The notes: generated by a model not told the origin, from the letters alone. A DNA stretch of 64,000 nucleotides from Corydoras sp. C115 (GCA_019802505.1 JAFMOC010000078.1:1537501-1601500), one strand, 5' to 3'; shown: positions 11,240-22,318, counted from the stretch's first letter. Numbers and translations: made by a program.

Positions 11240-11743
11240 AAAATAAAATCAGATTTAAATACATTCATTCACTATCGCATAAAATAATGAACAGAAAAAT
11301 GTGCAGTGAAAATTAGGAATATGCAGAAACCCCCAGAAGGCCATATTTCTGAGGCGCAGGGAACCGTTCTGCGGCGTCACTCTGTGGTCGGGTCAGCAGA
11401 TGAATTAGGTGTGTTGTGAAACGCTCGACACCCGATAGCCCTGACCCACAAACCCACGGGAGCTCGGCTCACAGCTCTGGTGTGGAATGAAAGGGATGAG
11501 TGGAATAGCGGGCGTTCTAAGGGAGTCGGAATGTGTTGAATGTGAGCAGTAGGTGGCACAACTGAGCGCTTAGGGACCATATGGTTTGCTTTGTGTGTCA
11601 ACAACCGAGTACAGTGCAATGAGGGGAGGTTCTTATATCCACAGCAACAGATAAGAAGAAATGACTTACATCAGACACAACTACATCCTCACAGTTCAGC
11701 TCCACTGATCATATAGACGGATTTGTAGTTCTATAAACATATT
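11240..11743. other. Unassigned interval
   Basis: No gene or repeat is recognised up to about 11695. The last 50 bp (TCCACTGATCATATAGACGG onward) are the left half of a palindromic-family repeat that the hAT element then interrupts. Confidence 0.45.
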
Positions 11744-11880
11744 CTGTAGTCCAGGGGTGCCCACACTTTTCTGGCCCGAGATCTACTTTTCCATTGGACA
11801 GGTCATCGAGATCTACCAGGGTTAATCATTTTTTTAGGCTTTTATATTGAAACCTGTTTACACACATCATGTTAGTATTG

Positions 11881-12217
11881 GGGGGGCATGTTGGCTTAGT
11901 GGTTAGTATGTTCTCCTACCAGTGTTAGGGATTCCCGTTTCGAATCCCAATCTGGGTGGAGTTTCCATGTTCTCCCCATGTCCGCGTGGGTTTCCTCAGG
12001 GTTCTCCGGTTCTCTCCCACAGTCCAAAAACATGGATCAAGTCCATTGAATTCTCCAAATTGCCCCATATAGAGTGTGTTTGTGTGCACAGTGATGGATT
12101 TGCCCCTCTGTCCTGGGTGTATCTGCCCAGTGCCCGAGACACTCTCCCCTGGATGGGCATGGGGAACCCCCCCGTGACCCTATTAGAGGATATTTGGATG
12201 ATAATGGATGGATGGAT
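11881..12217 (+). mobile_element. DANA-like SINE inside hAT element
   Basis: The head is slightly changed (GGCATGTTGGCTTAG). The body is intact and the end is GATAATGGATGGATGGATG. The related hAT copy at 20.2 kb is continuous across this point (CATCAGGTT...GAATCAGCAT), confirming that the SINE was added later. Confidence 0.85.
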
Positions 12218-12654
12218 GTTATTATTGTCGAATCAGCATAGAAAAGACGGCTTTTCACAGAAATTGCAGCAAATAACATGGAGGAAACTTGGTTTTAGTA
12301 AACCCAAACGAGCAAACACAATGGAAGTGCAATGGCTACCTGGCAAATCAAGCAAAGGCATTTTGAGTTTGACATTGCAAAAAAATATTCATCCTCTCAC
12401 TCTAAATGAAAGTGTTTTTTTAATTCTTTTGGAGCGAAGTCCTTCTGTCCCTCGTTTGGGTTTTTTAATTGTCTCAGTTGGGTGATTGTTTTGTTTTGTG
12501 CACGTGATTAGTTGGTTTGTTATTTAGTTTCCGTTTTCCCTCTGTTCGGTGCACGTCTATGTTTGCGGTTAATCTACCCTATGTTTGTTTGTTCGTTTGT
12601 TCCCCCCTTTCTGTTGGTGTTCCGTCACCAGTTTTTATTAATAAATTCGGTTTG
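12218..12654. other. hAT interior, no coding sequence recognised
   Basis: T-rich sequence with a short GTTTGTTTGTTCG-like run. The first 80 bp align with the hAT copy at 20.29 kb (GAATCAGCATA, CACAGAAATTGC). The rest has no partner in the window. Confidence 0.45.
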
Positions 12655-13113
12655 GTTTTTATTAGGGGTGAGCTGCAATATTCGTTGATTCGACGATTCG
12701 ATTCGGAGAACCGTAGTCGACTATGAACCTCATAGTCGAATGTACCATTTTGACCACATGGGGGCGCCCATGGCTGCTGCTAAGCATTAGTTTTTACATG
12801 AAATGTCTTTGTTTTTGTTATATATATAAAGCCTTTTGTCAAATAAAATCAAATAAAATCCTAATTTTTAGGTTTTTAGTTTTTTTTCAGGTTTTTCCTT
12901 TGAAGTGGAAAAAAGTCCAGAACGGGGATCCCATTTACGGTGCTCTAGAAAAACAAGTAAAATGTAAAAAAAAATCTTTTTTAAAAACCACGCTTATAGC
13001 GCCATCTTGTGGTGAAATTTTAACGGATTCGACTATCAGTCAACTATAGGGAAAATCTGACGAATCAGATTCGACTATGAAAATTCTTTGTTGGATACAG
13101 CCCTAGTTTTTAG
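12655..13113. mobile_element. Small non-autonomous hAT-like element (443 bp)
   Basis: The element spans 12663-13105. Its ends are TAGGGGTGAGCTGCAATATT on the left and, in reverse complement, TAGGGCTGTATCCAAC on the right. The subterminal parts are inverted copies rich in ATTCGA and ACTATGAA words. The flanking 8-mers are GTTTTTAT (12655-12662) and GTTTTTAG (13106-13113), a 7/8 match to a hAT-type target duplication. There is no coding capacity. It sits inside the larger hAT element, so it is a later insertion. Confidence 0.8.
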
Positions 13114-13383
13114 CCCAGTGTTTTTCTGGACTCTCCTTCCACGCTTCACCACGGTGCGGCGCTGTGTACTACTTCCGCGCAGGTCGCACTCGTGGGAGCG
13201 TGTTCCCTCCGTTTGGCCGGCGTACGCAGTATTCCCCGCGTAGCGCTCACTATGCGCGAGCGGCGTACGCAATTGCTCCGCATAGTCGCTCACATCTGGG
13301 GAAGAACGAGCATTTCTAACACCTTCACTCGGCTTGTCAGTCAAATAAAGAGCAAAAACACAAACAGATACTTTCTAATGTAG
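13114..13383. other. GC-rich hAT interior or unknown retroelement piece
   Basis: The sequence contains repeated GGCGTACGC and CGCATAG words (about 13217-13285). It rejoins the T-rich stretch on the other side of the 443-bp element. There is no recognisable product. Confidence 0.4.
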
Positions 13384-14048
13384 ATGATTACATTTACATT
13401 TAGTCATTTAGCAGATGCTTTTATCCAAATCGACTTACAAATGAGAACACCACAAGTCAGATAGTTATGAAGAAAACCAACTATACTGTAAATTCATCAA
13501 ACCTGATTGTTATTTGATGCTGCACCCCCCCCCCACACACACACACCTTTTTTTTTTTTTTTTTTTTTTCTACAACAGGTATTTGTTAAAGAGATGCGTC
13601 TTCAGTAGTTTCTTAAAACTGTTTAGTGATTCCGCTTTATGGACAGAGTTGGGAAGATGGTTCCACCATTTTGCAGTGCTGAACACCACGGAATGAGAAT
13701 GAGTGAGGTGAGGTGGAACCACCAGGAGACAATCATCACTGGAGTGAAGTGAACGAGCCGGAGTGTATTTTAAAAATATAGAGTGAAGGTAAGAGGGGAC
13801 AGATCCAGAGATTGTCCTGTAGGTCAGAGTCAGTGACTTGTACTGAATGCAGCAGCTACAGGGAGCCAATGGAGGGAAGTGAGTTCTTGGGGGTTAAACA
13901 CGAGTCGGGCTGCAGAGTTTTGAATTAGTGATTCAGGTCTGATTGTGGAGGCTGGGATACCGGCAAGTAGCGCATTACAATAATCAAGCCGGGATAGGCT
14001 GAGGGCTTGAACAAGCAGTTGGGTAGCATGTTCAGTCAAAAAGGGTCT
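13384..14048 (-). pseudogene. L2-type LINE reverse-transcriptase 3' end, frameshifted
   Basis: Minus-strand translation gives the C-terminal part of a LINE ORF2: SRLDYCNALLAGIP, then a LHWLPVAA motif, then KSLTLTYRTISG, WWNHLPNSV and ESLNSFKKLLKTHLF. These motifs are, from family knowledge, typical of the L2/CR1 group. A one-base shift between LHWLPVAA and IQYKSLTLTY (near 13845) breaks the frame, and the rest of ORF2 is missing. The 3' end carries TTTGGATAAAAGCATCTGC, the tail shared with the V-SINEs here. A T-rich run at 13550-13570 (A-rich on the coding strand) follows the stop. It is a dead 5'-truncated copy inside the hAT element. Confidence 0.87.
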
Positions 14049-14327
14049 GATCTTCTTTATGTTGTAAAGATGATGATTAGATCTACGGGAGGCCGTGCTT
14101 CGGATTTAGGCACGGAGGCGGGGCCACATACTGGTTTTGGGAACAACGAGAGAGACGGGGGGGGGGGGGGCAGACTGATCGCTCGCACAGCGATAGAGAT
14201 CGAGATTCAGAATGACTCACATTGTGTGTGAATGTGTGCGTGTGTGTGTGTATAAGCGCTTCCGATTCTGTGCTGTAAAAAAAAAAGCGCTGACCCCTTC
14301 GACGTATTGAGCACCCCTGCTGTAGTC

Positions 14328-14460
14328 CATCTGTTTCTCTACATACTTTGTTAGTTCGCTTTAGTATGTTCTCTCATGACAGAGGCAGTATTATAGTGGT
14401 GGATGATTCTCGCATGGTGGTGGTGTGTTAGTGTGATGGTCACAAATTTTGGGTTCCATG
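14328..14460. repeat. Right half of interrupted palindromic repeat
   Basis: CATCTGTTTCTCTACATACT and GTGGTGGTGTGTTAGTGTG continue the palindromic-family copy split by the hAT insertion. Confidence 0.72.
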
Positions 14461-14760
14461 CTGAGACCAAATGAGGACAGTATAGAACAGTAAGATTTTA
14501 CATACAGTATTCAAACACGCATTGCCATCAGTTGGCACTCTGCGATTGGATCATGAACCCACGAGGCTGCGTGTGAGAACAGGTTATGAACAGGTTATGA
14601 ACAGGTTATTAACGAGCAAAACAATGAGCTCCGGAAAGAAAATACAAACTCAAACAGCTCCTACCAGAAAAACCTGAACAGTGTAGAGCGGTGCCACACG
14701 CCTACACACCTTAAAACCTTAAAGAACAAATCACTGCTGCTCACTCGCACTACGGACTAA
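14461..14760. other. Unassigned interval
   Basis: A triplicated GGTTATGAACA (about 14582-14610) is the only local repeat. No gene is seen. Confidence 0.4.
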
Positions 14761-16764
14761 ACCCTATAGCATTACAAACCCTATAGCATTACTGTAGCAT
14801 TATAGTAGTATTATAAACCCTATAGCATTACTGTAGCATTATAGTAGTATTATAAACCCTATAGCATTATAGTAGTATTATAAACCCTATAGCATTACTG
14901 TAGTATTAGAGTAGTATTATAAACCCTATAGCATTATAGTAGTATTATAAACCCTATAGCATTACTGTAGTATTATAAACCCTATAGCATTACAAACCCT
15001 ATAGCATTATAGTAGTATTATAAACCCTATAGCATTACTGTAGTATTATAAACCCTATAGCATTACAAACCCTATAGCATTATAGTAGTATTATAAACCC
15101 TATAGCATTACTGTAGTATTATAAACCCTATAGCATTACAAACCCTATAGCATTATAGTAGTATTATAAACCCTATAGCATTACTGTAGTATTAGAGTAG
15201 TATTATAAACCCTATAGCATTATAGTAGTATTATAAACCCTATAGCATTACAAACCCTATAGCATTATAGTAGTATTATAAACCCTATAGCATTACTGTG
15301 GTATTACAAACCCTATAGCATTACTGTGGCATTATAAACCCTATAGCATTACTGTAGTATTAGAGTAGTATTATAAACCCTATAGCATTATAGTAGTATT
15401 ATAAACCCTATAGCATTACTGTAGCATTATAAACCCTATAGCATTATAGTAGTATTATAAACCCTATAGCATTACTGTAGTATTAGAGTAGCATTATAAA
15501 CCCTATAACATTACTGTAGCATTATAAACCCTATAGCATTACTGTGGTATTACAAACCCTATAGCATTACTGTGGCATTATAAACCCTATAGCATTACTG
15601 TAGCATTAGAGTAGTATTATAAACCCTATAGCATTATAGTAGTATTATAAACCCTATAGCATTACTGTAGCATTATAAACCCTATAGCATTACTGTAGTA
15701 TTAGAGTAGCATTATAAACCCTATAGCATTACTGTGGTATTATAAACCCTATAGCATTACTGTGGTATTACAAACCCTATAGCATTACTGTGGCATTATA
15801 AACCCTATAGCATTACTGTAGTATTAGAGTAGTATTATAAACCCTATAGCATTATAGTAGTATTATAAACCCTATAGCATTACTGTAGCATTATAAACCC
15901 TATAGCATTATAGTAGTATTATAAACCCTATAGCATTACTGTAGTATTAGAGTAGCATTATAAACCCTATAGCATTACTGTGGTATTACAAACCCTATAG
16001 CATTACTGTAGCATTATAAACCCTATAGCATTACTGTGGTATTATAAACCCTATAGCATTACTGTAGCATTATAAACCCTATAGCATTACTGTAGTATTA
16101 TAAACCCTATAGCATTACTGTAGCATTATAAACCCTATAGCATTACTGTAGCATTATAAACCCTATAGCATTACTGTGGTATTATAAACCCTATAGCATT
16201 ACTGTAGCATTATAAACCCTATAGTATTACTGTAGTATTATAAACCCTATGGCATTACTGTAGCATTATAAACCCTATAGCATTACTGTAGTATTATAAA
16301 CCCTATAGTATTACTGTAGTATTATAAACCCTATGGCATTACTGTAGCATTATAAACCCTATAGTATTACTGTAGTATTATAAACCCTATGGCATTACTG
16401 TAGCATTATAAACCCTATAGCATTACTGTAGTATTATAAACCCTATAGCATTACTGTAGTATTAGAGTAGCATTATAAACCCTATAGCATTACTGTGGCA
16501 TTATAAACCCTATAGCATTACTGTAGTATTATAAACCCTACAGCATTACTGTAGCATTATAAACCCTATAGCATTACTGTAGCATTATAAACCCTATAGC
16601 ATTACTGTAGCATTATAAACCCTATAGCATTACTGTAGTATTATAAACCCTATAGCATTACTGTAGCATTATAAACCCTATAGCATTATAGTAGTATTAT
16701 AAACTCTATAGTATTACTGTAGCATTATAAACCCTATAGCATTACTGTAGCATTATAAACCCTA
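14761..16764. repeat. Modular satellite of 11-mers plus ACCCTA hexamer, 2.0 kb
   Basis: The array is built from 11-bp blocks of the form TAGYATTAnnn followed by a hexamer ACCCTA. One, two or three blocks precede each hexamer, giving units of 17, 28 and 39 bp; 28 is the most common. The last block before the hexamer nearly always ends in AA (TAGCATTATAA, TAGTATTATAA or TAGCATTACAA). The earlier blocks end in G (TAGCATTACTG, TAGTATTAGAG). The left part (to about 15.3 kb) is rich in 17-, 28- and 39-bp mixtures. The right part is almost uniformly 28 bp. There are no coding frames. Confidence 0.95.
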
Positions 16765-16819
16765 ATAATGAAGGTTGTTCCTTGGACATAATTCCACTAC
16801 AGTGACTAGTACACGATCA

Positions 16820-16999
16820 TCTGGGTGGTTTCCATGTTCTCCATGTGTCCATGTGGGTTTCCCTCGGGTTCTCCGGTTTCCAAAAACATAAATTCGAGGT
16901 AAATTGGCAGCTCTAAATTGCCCCCATATACTGTGTGATTGGGCATGTGTGTGTGTCCCTCCTTCCCTCCCTCTCTCACACACACACACACACACACAC
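16820..16999 (+). mobile_element. Diverged SINE fragment followed by AC repeat
   Basis: The core words GTTTCCATGTTCTCCATGTG, TCCGGTTTCC and AAATTGCCCCCATATA are recognisable but clearly more diverged than elsewhere. An (AC)n run at about 16978-16999 follows. Confidence 0.65.
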
Positions 17000-17535
17000 C
17001 CACCCCAGAAATGATTACTTCTGGGAATCCCTCTCCCTCTCTGGAGATTTCTGAGGGATGTTGACCTGACGTCTCTCCACTTTCCCAAAGATCCAGCCTA
17101 TAATTAAACTCACGCCAACATTCAGCATCCAAATCAGCCAAACATAGTTTCCCTCTCTGCAACGCATTTCGAGCCAATTTCTTAAGCGCGATGCTATTAG
17201 AGCGGCTTCTGAGGCCCGAGCAGCTGATTACGGGGCCAGTAAACAAATCAGGACGCTGAATATTCCCACAAGGCGGCACGGCGGTTATCCAAACAGCGTC
17301 CAGAAGACTCCTGACGCCGGTTTGGGAGGTTATTTGCTTTCCAGGTTTTGCGGAATGCTGAGGGGAAAGCACATTCCACAACCGAAGCCGCCCTACGCAA
17401 CGACGCTTTATTAAAGTCGGCCGTCGGAAACATGGACGGCCTCCCTCTGTTAATATGAGACGTCGTCCGTTCGGTCATCAGACATTTAATAAACTCAACA
17501 GCCGTAAAAACAGGAAGAAGAAGATGAATAATAAC
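17000..17535. other. Non-repetitive interval, candidate conserved element
   Basis: The sequence from about 17095 to 17470 has balanced composition, no repeats and no convincing open frame. Among so much repeat it stands out as old single-copy DNA. It could be a conserved non-coding element or an exon, but nothing in the sequence decides this. Confidence 0.35.
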
Positions 17536-18592
17536 AGGGCGGCACGGTGGCTTAGTGGTTGGCATGTTCTCCTCTCAATGTTGAGGATTCCCGGTTCGAA
17601 TCCCCATCTGGGAGGAGTTTCCATGTTCTCCCCGTGTCCGCGTGGGTTTCCTCCGGGTTCTCCGGTTTCCTCCCACAGTCCAAAAACATGGATCAAGTCG
17701 ATTGAATTCTCCAAATTGCCCCATATAGAGTGTGTCTGTGTGAGTGAGTGTGTGTCCAGCGATAGATTGGCGCCCTGTCCTGGGTGTATCTGCCCAGCGC
17801 CTGAAACGTTCTCCCCTGGATGGGCATGGGGAACCCCCCCGCGACCCTAATAGAGGATAAAGCGGGAGATAATGGGTGGATGGTAATACACATGTCCTTT
17901 GGAATGGCACGGGGGGGTTAGTGGTTAGCATGTTCTCCTCTCAGCACTAGGGATTCAGGTTCGAATTCCAATCTGGGTGGAGTTTCCATGTTCTTCCCGT
18001 GTCTGCGTGGGTTTCCTCCAGGTGCTCCGGTTTCCTCCCACAGTCCAAAAACATGGATCAAGTCAATTGAATTCTCCAGATTGCCCCATATAGAGTGTGT
18101 GAGTGAGTGTGTGTCCAGCGATGGATTGGCGCCCTGTCCTGGGTGTATCTGCCCAGCGGCCGAAACGTTCTCCCCTGGATGGGCATGGGGAACCCCCTGT
18201 GACCCTAATATAGGATAAAGCGGAAGATAATGGATGGATGGATGGTAATACACATGTCCTTTGGAACGGCACGGGGGTTTAGTGGGTTAGCATGTTCTCC
18301 TCTCAGAACTAGGGATTCAGGTTCGAATCCCCATCTGGGTGGAGTTTCCATGTTCTCCCCGTGTCCGCGTGGGTTTCCTCCAGGTTCTCTGGTTTCCTCC
18401 CACAGTCCAAAAACATGGATCAAGTCAATTGAGTTCTCCAAATTGCCCCATATAGAGTGTGTCTGTGTGAGTGAGTGTGTGTCCAGCGATAGATTGGCGT
18501 CCTGTCCTGGGTGTATCTGCCCAGCGCCCGAAACGTTCCCCCCTGGACCCTAATATATAGGATAAAGCGGAAGATAATGGATGGATGGATAA
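17536..18592 (+). mobile_element. Three plus-strand DANA-like SINEs in a row
   Basis: Copies lie at about 17536-17885, 17906-18243 and 18267-18590. The second and third are both preceded by the same non-SINE spacer (GTAATACACATGTCCTTTGG), so they arose by tandem duplication with a period near 361 bp. The third has a deletion between CCCTGGA and CCCTAATATA. Confidence 0.88.
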
Positions 18593-19101
18593 GTAATAAG
18601 AATTCGGGGCTTTTTCAAGCCCTCTAACAACAGCATCCTGAACACAAACGAACATTGAGAAAGACAAAACAGCTCGGCTGTTACGTAAGGGTTACCGCGA
18701 CGCGAAAACTCCCAATAAAATGGAAAGCAGCTGTCAGTTTTAAAGGCACCAGCTTCAATATACCTATTCGAGCTAATCAAGCTGTGCAGGAGCATTCACA
18801 GATCAGATCCATGTGTACGGCTGCGTCTGCGAGCAGAGACCAACGGGGTGAGGCATTCCCCCGGAGCAGGACGCGCAAAAAACACTGCTTTCTATTTTGT
18901 AATAATCAGAATCGGTTAAAAGTCCCTTAAAAAACAGATAAACATCACAATTTTTAACTTATTAACGTTTTGGTCCTTCAGCAGAAGCTTTAATCCAAAG
19001 CAACTTACGAACCAGAGAACACAGGTCTGTAGTTACGGAAAAAACATTTATTATCCGAGCTGGCCCATTTTATTTATTGGAAATACACGTGTCATTTGAA
19101 A
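18593..19101. other. Single-copy interval with L2-like tail fragment
   Basis: No gene is recognised at 18593-18950. At about 18956-19045 lies a minus-strand fragment of an L2/V-SINE tail (CAGAAGCTTTAATCCAAAGC, ACTTACGAA). The spacer AAATACACGTGTCATTTG just before 19102 resembles the duplicated spacer at 17.88 and 18.24 kb. Confidence 0.5.
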
Positions 19102-20135
19102 CGGCACGGGGGCTTAGTGGTTAGCACGTTCGCCTCTCAGCGCTAGGGATTCCCGGTTCGAATCCCCATCTGGGTGGAGTTTCCATGTTCTCCCCGTGTC
19201 CGCGTGGGTTTCCTCCGGGTTCTCCGGTTTCCTCCCCCAGTCCAAAAACATGGATCAAGTCAATTGAGTTCTCCAAATTGCCCCATATAGAGTGTGTGTG
19301 TGAGTGAGTGTGTGCCCAGCGATAGATTGGCGTCCTGTCCTGGGTGTATCTGCCCAGCGCCCGAAACGTTCTCCCTTGGATGGGCATGGGGAACCCCACC
19401 GCGACCCTAATAGAGGATAAAGTGGATGGATGGATTCCTGTTTATAAAACAGGGCGGCACGGTGGCTTAGCATGTTCCCCCTCCAATGTTCCCCTTTCAG
19501 GTTCGAATCCCAATCTGGGTGGAGTTTCCATGTTCTCCCCGTGTGTATCCTCTGGGTTCTCCGGTTTCCTCCCACAGTCCAAAAACATGGATCAAGTCAA
19601 TTGAGTTCTCCAAATTGCCCCATGTAGAGTGTGTCTGTGTGAGTGAGTGTGTGCCCAATGATAGATTGGCGCCCTGTCCTGGGTCTATCTGCCCAGCGCC
19701 CGAAACGTTCTCCCCTGGATGGGCTTGGGGAACCCCACCGCGACCCTAATAGAGGATAAAGCGGAAGATAATGGATGGATGGATAAATCGGTCAATTATT
19801 TTCAGCAGCGGCGGCTTAGTGGTTAGCATGTTTGCCCCTCAGCGTGGGGTGGTGGAGTTTCCATGTTCTCTCCGTGTCTGTGTGGGCTTCCTCCGGGTTC
19901 TCCGGTTTCCTCCCACAGTGCAAAAACATGGATCAAGTCAATTGAGTTCTCCAAATTGCCCCATATAGAGTGTGTCTGTGTGAGTGAGTGTGTGTCCAAT
20001 GATAGATTGGCGCCCTGTCCTGGGTCTATCTGCCCAGCGCCCGAAACGTTCTCCCCTGGATGGGCTTGGGGAACCCCACCGCGACCCTAATAGAGGATAA
20101 AGCGGAAGATAATGGATGGATGGATGAATGAATGA
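19102..20135 (+). mobile_element. Three plus-strand DANA-like SINEs
   Basis: Copies lie at about 19102-19432, 19450-19785 and 19805-20135. The second has a distinctive altered head (CCCTCCAATGTTCCCCTTTC) and a deleted core segment. The third lacks the B box. The first two, with the spacer TTCCTGTTTATAAAACAGGG between them, reappear inverted at about 22.7-23.2 kb. Confidence 0.87.
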
Positions 20136-20619
20136 ATATATAAAGACATATTTAAATAATGCAGGTGTGTCCACACTTTTCTGACCCAAGATCTATTTGT
20201 TCTAGCGGACAGGTCATGTGATCTACCAGCATTCATCTTCATGTTTAAGCCTTTAATGTTTACACTCATCAGGTTAAAACTGTGGAATCAGCATAAAAAG
20301 CCTCGGCTTCGGGTTGCCATTTACACAGAAATTGCTCTGTTAATGAACACGCTGCAGCAACTATGGAGAGAACGGCTCAAGAACACGATACACGTTTCAG
20401 TTAAATGGCAACCCCCCCCCGCCCGAACACACACACACCTGAACAAATAAACACACACAGCATACAACACAAATATACAACAATTCCTGCAACACACATC
20501 CCCTCAAACAGAACATGAACAATAATAACACATATAACATAGAACACATAGAACCCCACTGCTAGGCATGCTAGGAAGTGGTAATAATAATAATAATTGG
20601 TGGAAGTTATGGTACATAA

Positions 20620-21303
20620 CAGTTCATTATCTTCCGCTTTATCCTCTATTAGGGTCACGGGGGGGTTCCCCATGCCCATCCATGGGAGAACGTTTCGGGC
20701 GCTGGGCAGATACACCCAGTACAGGGCGCCAATCTATCACTGGGCACACACTCACTCACAAACACACTCTATATGGGGCAATTTGGAGAACTCAATTGAC
20801 TTGATCCATGTTTTTGGACTGTGGAAGGAAACCGGAGAACCCGGATGAAACCCACACAGACACGGGGAGAACATGGAAACTCCACCCAGATTGGGATTCG
20901 AACTGGGAATCCCTAGTGCTGAGAGGAGAACATGCCAACCACTAAGCCACCGTGCCGCCCTTATTTTAACATCCATCCATTCATTATCTTCCGCTTTATC
21001 CTCTATTAGGGTCGGGGGGGGATGGGGGGTTCCCCATGCCCATCCAGGGGAGAACGTTTCGGGCGCTGGGCAGATACACCCAGGACAGGGCGCCAATCTA
21101 TCACTGAACACACACGCACTCTCACACACACACTCTATATGGGGCAATTTGGAGAACTCAATTGACTTGTTCCATGTTTTTGGACTGTGGGAGGAAACCG
21201 GAGACACGGGGAGAACATGGAAACTCCACCCAGATTGGGATTCGAACCGGGAATCCCTAGCACTGAGAGGAGAACATGCTAACCACTAAGCCACCATGCC
21301 ACC
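20620..21303 (-). mobile_element. Two minus-strand DANA-like SINEs inside hAT copy
   Basis: Copies lie at about 20620-20960 and 20972-21303. Both end in CTAAGCCACC. The second lacks part of the core between CCGGAGA and CACGGGGAGA. Confidence 0.87.
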
Positions 21304-21503
21304 CCTCTGGTACGTAACAGAACACCAGTCAATACCTTTGACCCGCCCATCTTTATAAACAGTTTGAATGTAATGTACATTGAAATGAGACGGGATTGAG
21401 GCACGGGGGCGTGGCCACGCCGGGTTTGGGAATAGAGAGAGAGGGACGGGGGAGAGCAGAGGTCACTCGCATGGGGATAGAGACCGCCATTCAGAACGAC
21501 TCA

Positions 21504-21505
<2 letters not shown>

Positions 21506-21543
<38 letters not shown>
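21506..21543. repeat. TG microsatellite
   Basis: A pure (TG)n run of about 19 repeats inside the hAT copy. A shorter imperfect run sits at the same place in the 11.75-kb copy. Confidence 0.9.
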
Positions 21544-21545
<2 letters not shown>

Positions 21546-21590
21546 GTGCTTCTCATACCACACTGTAATAAAAGTGCTGATGAGCAGTTA

Positions 21591-21966
21591 ACGTTCTTTG
21601 TTCTTGTACCTACGGAGCGATCCATGGCGACTTAACAACATACACAACATCACGCTCAACGTGTTGGTCACGCCTGGTGTAACGTTTTATAAACACAAGA
21701 CACTCGAGGTTCTGATTATTAAGAATAAATTATGATAAGGAGGTGGAACTTTCCGCCAGTTAACCACTTATCACATTTCTACACAGAGCCTCAACACACA
21801 CACACACACACTCTTTAACGTTCCGCTCCTCACGCTCGATGCCACGACCCGTCAACCTTGATGCACCACTCCCTCCATAAAACTTTACTGCTGTGATAAG
21901 CTGAGCAAAACAATACCACCCAAACCACCGACTGTGCTTACAGAAAATCCCTTCTAAATTCATTAA
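21591..21966. other. Unassigned interval
   Basis: No gene or repeat is recognised apart from a short AC run at about 21794-21812. Confidence 0.4.
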
Positions 21967-22318
21967 CGGCGGCATGGCGGCTTAGTGGTTAGTACGTTCT
22001 CCTCTCAGCACTAGGGATTCCCGGTTCGAATCCCCATCTGGGTGGAGTTTCCATGTTCTCCCCGTGTCTGCGTGGGTTTCCTCCGGGGTCTCCGGTTTGC
22101 TTCCACAGTCCAAAAACATGGATCAAGTCAAGTGAGTTCTCCAAATTGCCCCATATAGAGTGTGTATGCGTGCGTGTGTGCCCAGTGATAGATTGGCATC
22201 CTGTCCTGGGTGTATCTACCCAGCGCCCGAAACGTTCTCCCCTGGATGGGCATAGGGGTTCCCCCCCCGCCCCCGTGACCCTAATATAGGATAAAGCGGA
22301 AGATAATGGATGGATGGA
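21967..22318 (+). mobile_element. DANA-like SINE, full length
   Basis: It runs from GGCGGCATGGCGGCTTAG to GATAATGGATGGATGG, with both promoter boxes present. Confidence 0.87.

Larger units (their letters stand above)
11744..14327 (+). mobile_element. hAT-type DNA transposon with 8-bp TSD, nested insertions
   Basis: The element spans 11752-14319. The left end reads CAGGGGTGCCCACACTTTTC, and the right end in reverse complement reads CAGGGGTGCTCAATAC. Both ends are flanked by a perfect 8-bp direct repeat, CTGTAGTC (11744-11751 and 14320-14327), as expected of the hAT superfamily. No transposase frame is visible, so it is non-autonomous or gutted. Inside lie a SINE (about 11881), a smaller hAT-like element (12663-13105) and an L2 fragment (about 13384-14048). 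The flanks TGTAGTC and CATCTGTTTC rejoin into a palindromic-family repeat, so that repeat is older. A related copy starts at 20162. Confidence 0.88.
20162..21590 (+). mobile_element. Second hAT-type copy, right end lost
   Basis: The left end CAGGTGTGTCCACACTTTTC, then GAATCAGCATA and CACAGAAATTGC, align with the hAT element at 11.75 kb. The right part (21380-21590: GGGGCGTGGCCAC, ATTCAGAACGACTCACA, then a TG run and TAAGTGCTTC) aligns with 14.1-14.28 kb. No matching inverted terminal end is found after about 21575, so the right end is truncated or mutated. Two SINEs are inserted in it. Confidence 0.75.

Noticed and set aside
11752..14319. Autonomous hAT transposon
   Set aside because: No transposase frame or BED/dimerisation motif is visible between the ends. 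Open frames inside belong to the SINE or are short and featureless.
14761..16764. Interstitial telomere sequence
   Set aside because: AACCCTA occurs once per unit but never in tandem as (CCCTAA)n. The hexamer is part of a larger 17/28/39-bp unit.
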